A DNA stretch of 11,594 nucleotides from positions 1 through 11,594 of the forward strand of contig DATIHQ010000083.1 in assembly GCA_035480535.1 (NCBI GenBank), read 5' to 3'. A program made the position numbers and the translations under genes. Below are positions 7,901-11,594 of this stretch, piece after piece; position 1 is the stretch's first letter, and the number at the start of each line of letters is the position of its first letter. The stretch comes from DATIHQ01 sp035480535 (GTDB taxonomy: Bacteria > Chlamydiota > Chlamydiia > Chlamydiales > SM23-39). The notes beneath the pieces are model-generated. The model did not search any database and was not told the origin of the DNA. It saw only the letters and a list, made by a program, of their open reading frames with translations.

Positions 7901-8101
7901 GGGAGCAAAGTAGGAGAGGTTATCAAAGAGGCGATCTTCTCGCGTGCCGCCTGTAATCAAAAGAACGGAGCGGTTTTTTGCTTTGGAAATCAATGCAGCG
8001 AGAAGCGCTTTGGGAACTTCCCAGAGGTTTTCAATGAGAAGAGAGCGATCTTCCTTCTCAAACGAGACAAGCGATGGACTCTTTCGGAACTCACTTAACA
8101 T
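4919..8101 (-). CDS. mfd: Transcription-repair coupling factor Mfd
   Basis: DNA translocase that pushes stalled RNA polymerase off template-strand lesions and recruits UvrA for nucleotide excision repair. It has 1060 residues (E. coli 1148; chlamydial forms are slightly shorter). The order is a UvrB-like N-terminal region (about 1-390), the RNA-polymerase-interacting domain (about 405-480, from TPGDLVVHFHSGIGRY), the hinge/RecG-like region (FPYTETQDQ 531-539) and the SF2 motor. Motor motifs are Walker A GDVGYGKTE (562-570), DEEQ (664-667), SATPIPRT (690-697), TTIIENGIDIP (803-813) and QLRGRVGR (833-840). The C-terminal TRCF domain follows (about 930-1060). All catalytic motifs appear intact. 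The ATG at 8101 overlaps the end of alaS by 11 bases with no strong Shine-Dalgarno sequence, implying translational coupling in an alaS-mfd operon. alaS and mfd are also neighbours in C. trachomatis. Confidence 0.98.
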   Translation of the reverse strand: MLSEFRKSPSLVSFEKEDRSLLIENLWEVPKALLAALISKAKNRSVLLITGGTREDRLFDNLSYFAPELPVEFPAWETLPGEEIPPSPDIIGKRFEALHALIHKKGPSILLCPLPSLLLKVLPKDAAKPLLHKWKRKMTLSFDKLPELLTSLGYARVPVVSDKGEFALRGGILDLFPVASTDPYRIDFFGDEIEEIRTFDPVGQKSLAKVNELFISPAKELPLLQKAARLVNICDYLGEDPIIFWDDLSAIEDTYVNLKNMPGAKSMFFYKLEELLKRWEKETQIFCTASNIEELSEVEKKKDHVIFEAFGHSFKAHRFFHRFFPIDEIDPDVPTLFLNANETEEEEMKKLLPKVPPKARFERGFLTSGFVLGDLPLAVIPNSEITHRSRIRRQKWRNTYQSPAAEFHELTPGDLVVHFHSGIGRYRGMEKHANHLGQETEFLSLEYADESKLFVPLSQAYLVSRYIGSREEPPSLSQLGGKRWQATRLHAQSQIVGYANDLLQLYAERTIQGGFHYPPDGELMCQFERDFPYTETQDQLLAIQAIKEDMTSPKPMDRLICGDVGYGKTEVAMRAAFKAVVDGGKQVAVLVPTTVLAMQHFDTFSQRMSGFPVQIGVVSRFRTAKETRETLEKVRKGQIDILIGTHRLLSEDVAFKDLGLLIVDEEQRFGVKAKEHLKKMKVGVDALSLSATPIPRTLYMSLVHARDMSLIHTPPQDRLPVKTIIAETDVELIQNSLLRELSRGGQAFYIHNRVESIYARAEAIQKLVPALRVGVVHGQMDTDDVDSIFHRFKQGELDILFATTIIENGIDIPNANTILIDRADTYGLADLYQLRGRVGRWNRAAYAYFLVPKNARLSEPSRKRLNALVEAGGYGGGMKIAMRDLEIRGAGDILGLQQSGQVSAIGFHLYCKLLKRAIDALKKKAPITFNETKLETLFDARLPEDYINEVSLRMEIYYRLGESTTSAEIDELLSELQDRFGPPPLPVVWLYHLTRLRAFATANNFTLLKFNHLSFIAEQQQGKQLARQTLLLPKKAQSPKELEAYVLAQLTKHFPCERKI

Positions 8102-10727
8102 TGAATTCTTTCAAAATGAAGCGGATCTTCTCGAGCGCTTTGGGAAGCCCCGAGGGATCTTTTCCTCCGGCCTGAGCGAGATTTTGTTTCCCCCCGCCGC
8201 CGCCTTGGATCAAAGGGGCCACTTCTTTAATCAGCGCCCCTGCACTCACGTTTTTCTGCACTAAATCAGGGCTCACGGAAACGAGAAGCTGGCAGCGTTC
8301 GCCCACTTTTGCACCGAGAGCGACCACGCCTGATTTCAGCTGGTCCATCAATTCATTCGCAAATTCATTGAGCTCTTCTGCCGTGATCGGCACTTCTATC
8401 GCAATCAAGGCGATCGAACCCGCTTTTTCCTTGTGAGAAAGGCACTTGGTCAAAAGCTGCTTGAGATGGGCCTTTCGATAGCTCTTGAGCTCTTGCAAAA
8501 GAAGCTTATTCTCATCGATCAGCGCCTGGAATTTTTCAGGCAGCGACTGGAGCGGCGCCTTGAGCTGCGCGGCTAAAGAGTGGAGGAGATCTTCCTCTTG
8601 CTGCACCATGATTTCCGCATGGCGCCCCGTCACCGCTTCGATGCGGCGCACCCCAGCGGCGATGCTGCTCTCTTTGGCGATTTTAAAGAGGCCAATCGTC
8701 CCGAGACGCGTCGTGTGGGTTCCCCCGCAGAGCTCCTTAGAGAAATCGGCATCGACCACTCGTACTTTTTCCCCATATTTTTCCCCGAAGAACTGCTTGA
8801 TATCGGAGCGCTTTTGCGCCTCATCGTAGCTGAGTTCATAGGTTTGAACGGGGATATCGGTTCTGATTTTCTCATTCACCAGATCTTCGATTTGGCGCAG
8901 CTCGGCAGGCGTCATCGCTTTGTGATGATTGAAGTCAAAGCGGAGCCGTTTTTCATCGACCAAAGAGCCCGCCTGTTTAATGTGGGGGCCCAAAATTTGC
9001 TGCAAGGCCCAGTGGAGAAGGTGAGTGGCGGTGTGATTATTTTGGATCTCTTTTCTTCTTTCGGCATCGATCGCTGCGTGCACTTTTTCATTTTTGCGCA
9101 ACTTGCCTGCGGCCATTTTGCCCAAATGGGCAATCACGCCTGGAAAGGGCGCCGTGCAATCGTAAACTTGGAACAGATTGCCTCCGTGGGCCATTTCTCC
9201 CGTGTCCCCCACCTGGCCCCCCATTTCTGGATAAAAGGGAGTTTTATCGAGGATAATGAGCCCCTCTTGTCCCTCTTCAATTTCATCGACGAATTTCCCA
9301 TCGACCACCATCGCCCAGATCATCGATTCGGTTTTCGTCTTTTGGTAGCCCTCAAATTGGCACGGTTTATGGGTGCGGGTAAAATCGCTAAAGAAGTTTT
9401 GGCCAAATTGCTGCGCTGCTGTTTTATGCGCTTTGCGCGACTTTTCTTTCGCCTCTTCTTCCAACACTTCAAACCGAGGCAGATCGACACTTAGATTCTC
9501 ATCTTTTGCGATCAGGACGATTTCCTCGAGGGGAAATCCATACGTATCTTTCAATTTAAATGCATCTTCGCCTGAGATTTTCTCTCCGCTTGTATGAGAG
9601 CGCTCGATCACCTGGCCCAGCAATTGTCCACCCCGCTGCAACGTGCGCAAAAACGCCTCTTCTTCCAGCGTAAGAATCTCTGAAATCCGGCTCTTCGCCG
9701 CTTTCAGTTCGGGGAAATCCTCTCCCATCGAGCGCACCAGGCGCGGCAAAACCTCGGCTAAAAACGGGCGCTGCAATCCCAACATGCGGCCATAGCGCAC
9801 GGCTCTCCGCAAAATCTTTCTCAACACATAGCCCCGATCGGTGTTGCTCGGCTGCACGCCATCGGCAATCGCAAAGGAGAGGCTTCGGATGTGATCGGCG
9901 ATCACATGAAACGCAGGCGCCAGCGAATGATTTTCTGGCTCATATCGCTTCCCAGAAATCTCCTCCACCTGCGCGATTAAATCTCTTAGAATATCTGTTT
10001 GGAAAACGGTCTCAACGCCCATCTTCAGCGACACGACCCTTTCCAACCCCGATCCCGTATCGATCGATTTCTTAGGCAGCGGCTCCATTTTCCCAGCCCC
10101 ATTCCGCTCAAATTGCATGAACACCAAATTCCAAAACTCTAAATATCTCTCCCCAGACAAATCCTCTGCCGGGCTTTTCGCATTTCCATATTTTTCTCCC
10201 CGGTCATAAAGTAGCTCAGAGCAGGGCCCGCAAGGCCCCGTATCGCCCATCGCCCAGAAATTTTCCTTTTCCCCAAAACGGACCAACCGTTTCGCCGGCA
10301 CATGCTTTTCCCAGAGCGCAAACGCCTCATCGTCGTCCTTATAAACCGATACCCAAATCTTCTCTGGATCAAATCCAAACACATGCGTTGCGACATCCCA
10401 AGCATAGCCGATTGCTTCCTTCTTAAAGTAGTCGCCAAAAGAAAAATTCCCCAGCATCTCGAAGAAAGTCAAATGGCGCGTCGTATGCCCCACATTGTCC
10501 AGATCGTTATGCTTTCCCCCCACGCGGATGCACTTTTGCGTCGTCACCGCCCGCGTGTACTCCCTCTTCGATTTGCCCAAGAAGACATCTTTAAACTGGT
10601 TCATCCCCGCATTGATAAATAACAGAGTTGGATCATCGTGGGGCACCACAGGGGAGGAGGGGACAATCGTATGTCCCTGCGATTTGAAATACTGCAAAAA
10701 GGCGCGTCGAATTTCTTGGGATAGCAT
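8091..10727 (-). CDS. alaS: Alanine--tRNA ligase
   Basis: Charges tRNA-Ala with alanine and hydrolyses mischarged Ser- and Gly-tRNA-Ala. Its 878 residues match the full bacterial length (E. coli 876). The class II catalytic domain is at about 1-240 (FINAGMNQFKDVFLG 37-51, HTTRHLTFFEMLGNFSFGDY 81-100, GDTGPCGPCSEL 161-172, DTGSGLERV 223-231). A tRNA-recognition region follows, then the editing domain with all four zinc ligands: His565 and His569 (HTATH) and Cys667 and His671 (CGGTH). The C-terminal C-Ala domain ends in GGGGGKQNLAQAGGKDP (842-858). The start at 10727 has AAGGA five bases upstream, separated by a T-run. It heads the alaS-mfd unit and is divergent from tkt. No truncation or odd residue is evident. 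Confidence 0.98.
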   Translation of the reverse strand: MLSQEIRRAFLQYFKSQGHTIVPSSPVVPHDDPTLLFINAGMNQFKDVFLGKSKREYTRAVTTQKCIRVGGKHNDLDNVGHTTRHLTFFEMLGNFSFGDYFKKEAIGYAWDVATHVFGFDPEKIWVSVYKDDDEAFALWEKHVPAKRLVRFGEKENFWAMGDTGPCGPCSELLYDRGEKYGNAKSPAEDLSGERYLEFWNLVFMQFERNGAGKMEPLPKKSIDTGSGLERVVSLKMGVETVFQTDILRDLIAQVEEISGKRYEPENHSLAPAFHVIADHIRSLSFAIADGVQPSNTDRGYVLRKILRRAVRYGRMLGLQRPFLAEVLPRLVRSMGEDFPELKAAKSRISEILTLEEEAFLRTLQRGGQLLGQVIERSHTSGEKISGEDAFKLKDTYGFPLEEIVLIAKDENLSVDLPRFEVLEEEAKEKSRKAHKTAAQQFGQNFFSDFTRTHKPCQFEGYQKTKTESMIWAMVVDGKFVDEIEEGQEGLIILDKTPFYPEMGGQVGDTGEMAHGGNLFQVYDCTAPFPGVIAHLGKMAAGKLRKNEKVHAAIDAERRKEIQNNHTATHLLHWALQQILGPHIKQAGSLVDEKRLRFDFNHHKAMTPAELRQIEDLVNEKIRTDIPVQTYELSYDEAQKRSDIKQFFGEKYGEKVRVVDADFSKELCGGTHTTRLGTIGLFKIAKESSIAAGVRRIEAVTGRHAEIMVQQEEDLLHSLAAQLKAPLQSLPEKFQALIDENKLLLQELKSYRKAHLKQLLTKCLSHKEKAGSIALIAIEVPITAEELNEFANELMDQLKSGVVALGAKVGERCQLLVSVSPDLVQKNVSAGALIKEVAPLIQGGGGGKQNLAQAGGKDPSGLPKALEKIRFILKEFNVK

Positions 10728-10854
10728 AAAAATCCTTATGAATAGAGGCTCCCAGTCTACTTCAGCCCTTAAGGAAAGTCAACTTGGAGGATTTAGTGTT
10801 GCGCACAACCCCGCTTCTCCTTCAAAATAGAGAACCAATTAAAAGGATTTTTTT
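10728..10854. promoter_or_regulatory. Divergent alaS/tkt intergenic region
   Basis: This 127-base spacer holds the alaS promoter candidate and both ribosome binding sites. The two sites form a perfect 10-base inverted repeat at its ends (AAAAATCCTT at 10728-10737 and AAGGATTTTT at 10843-10852). A short imperfect palindrome, GTTGCGCACAAC (10798-10809), lies near the middle. For tkt I find only a poor promoter match (TTGCGC 10799-10804, 18 bases, CAAAAT 10823-10828). Confidence 0.4.
10754..10782 (-). promoter_or_regulatory. Candidate promoter for alaS-mfd
   Basis: Reading the minus strand: TTGACT (10782-10777, 5 of 6 matches to TTGACA), a 17-base spacer and TAGACT (10759-10754, 4 of 6 to TATAAT). 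The predicted start at about 10747 gives a leader of about 20 bases that contains the AAGGA ribosome site. Confidence 0.5.
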
Positions 10855-11594
10855 ATGGATGAAGATCTCAAGAAGCAGCTGGCCAAGATCGCGGGGACGA
10901 TCCGGGGGCTATCGATGGATGCCGTGCAGAAGGCCAATTCGGGTCACCCGGGGATGCCAATGGGGTGCGCGGAGCTGGGCGCTTTTCTCTATGGCGCTTA
11001 CTTGAGATACAATCCCAAAAATTCCAAATGGGCCAATCGAGACCGATTGGTTTTGTCCGCGGGGCATGGCTCCATGTGGCTCTATTCGCTGCTCCATTTG
11101 TCGGGCTATAAGTTGTCGATGGAGGAGATCAAACGATTCCGTCAATTGCACTCTCAAACGCCAGGCCATCCAGAGTATGGAGTGACCGATGGCGTGGAGG
11201 CGACGACAGGGCCATTGGGCCAGGGCGTAGGCAATGCGGTGGGGATGGCGCTGGGATTAAAGATTTTGGCCAATAAATTCAATCGAGATGAGTATCCCCT
11301 TTTTAATAATAAAGTTTACTGCGTCGCTGGAGATGGATGCATCATGGAGGGGATCTCTTCCGAGGCCTCTTCTTTAGCGGGCCATTTGAAGTTGAACAAT
11401 TTGGTTTTGCTCTATGACGCAAATAATATTTGCCTAGATGGCGCATTGGCCGAATGTTGCTCTGAAGACACCAAGATGCGCTATAAGGCCTATGATTGGG
11501 ATGTCTATGACATCGATGGCTATGACTTCGATCGGATGGAAGCCGTTTTCAAGGAAATTCGGAAAAAGCAGGAGCGGCCTGTCCTGGTCGTTGT
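10855..11594 (+). CDS. tkt: Transketolase, N-terminal part (3' end outside window)
   Basis: Thiamine-diphosphate enzyme that moves two-carbon units between sugar phosphates in the pentose phosphate pathway. The ATG at 10855 is preceded by AAAAGGA and a T-run. The first 246 residues are present, about a third of the usual 650-670, and the frame is open at the right edge. Visible family landmarks are the N-terminal KANSGHPGMPMG, SAGHGSMWLYSLLHLSGY, TPGHPEYGVTDGVEATTGPL, GPLGQGVGNAVGMA and the thiamine-diphosphate motif beginning GDGCIMEGISSEASSLAGH and closing at DANN. His residues of SGHP, AGHGS and PGHP are the expected cofactor and substrate contacts. It is divergent from alaS, as tktB (CT750) is next to alaS in C. 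trachomatis from memory. No frameshift is seen. Confidence 0.97.
   Translation, partial: MDEDLKKQLAKIAGTIRGLSMDAVQKANSGHPGMPMGCAELGAFLYGAYLRYNPKNSKWANRDRLVLSAGHGSMWLYSLLHLSGYKLSMEEIKRFRQLHSQTPGHPEYGVTDGVEATTGPLGQGVGNAVGMALGLKILANKFNRDEYPLFNNKVYCVAGDGCIMEGISSEASSLAGHLKLNNLVLLYDANNICLDGALAECCSEDTKMRYKAYDWDVYDIDGYDFDRMEAVFKEIRKKQERPVLVV

Noticed and set aside
8580..9494. 304-codon plus-strand ORF inside alaS
   Set aside because: It is antisense to the AlaRS editing and C-terminal regions, which carry intact zinc ligands. Its length reflects low stop frequency in a G+C-rich antisense frame and its repeated Phe/His/Arg composition is not protein-like.
1..11594. CRISPR array, transposon, phage, tRNA or toxin-antitoxin module
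   Set aside because: I saw no regularly spaced repeats, transposase motifs, cloverleaf-like segments or paired small ORFs; almost every base is accounted for by recognised housekeeping genes.

Overview
The window (about half G+C) reads as an ordinary chromosomal housekeeping segment, most likely from a member of the Chlamydiae outside the genus Chlamydia. Seven conserved genes are recognisable: mfd, alaS, tkt, a short amn, efp, epmA and a C-terminal piece of a glutamine-dependent NAD+ synthetase. There is also a mannose-1-phosphate guanylyltransferase. From memory, mfd-alaS-tkt-amn-efp is a contiguous block in Chlamydia trachomatis (CT748-CT752). Here the same genes occur together, but amn and efp lie on the other side of mfd. 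NAD+ synthesis and sugar-nucleotide genes suit an environmental (amoeba-type) lineage better than the reduced Chlamydia genomes. The lineage is an inference from gene content and order; no rRNA gene is present to confirm it.

Layout. Bases 1-872 (+): 3' part of the NAD+ synthetase gene, open at the left edge. 869-about 1880 (-): conserved body of a mannose-1-phosphate guanylyltransferase, tail-to-tail with the first gene (4-base overlap). About 1865-2327: an A+T-rich island (about 39% G+C by hand count over 2041-2310). It can be read two incompatible ways: as an unusual acidic-residue-free N-terminal extension of the guanylyltransferase (-), or as an unrecognised 131-residue gene (+) with its own promoter-like and Shine-Dalgarno sequences. 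2324-3827 (-): efp followed by an overlapping epmA, i.e. translation factor EF-P and its lysylating enzyme. 3828-4066: divergent regulatory region. 4082-4882 (+): short AMP nucleosidase. 4919-10727 (-): alaS followed by mfd, overlapping by 11 bases. 10728-10854: divergent regulatory region. 10855-end (+): transketolase, cut by the right edge.

Functionally the genes serve translation (AlaRS, EF-P, EpmA), transcription-coupled repair (Mfd), nucleotide and cofactor metabolism (Amn, NadE), central carbon metabolism (transketolase) and sugar-nucleotide supply (guanylyltransferase). I see no CRISPR array, tRNA, rRNA, transposase, phage gene or toxin-antitoxin pair. No clearly new multi-gene system is visible. 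The points most worth checking are the 1865-2327 island with the missing normal start of the guanylyltransferase, a serine at the substrate-specificity position of EpmA, and the stacked palindromes upstream of amn.
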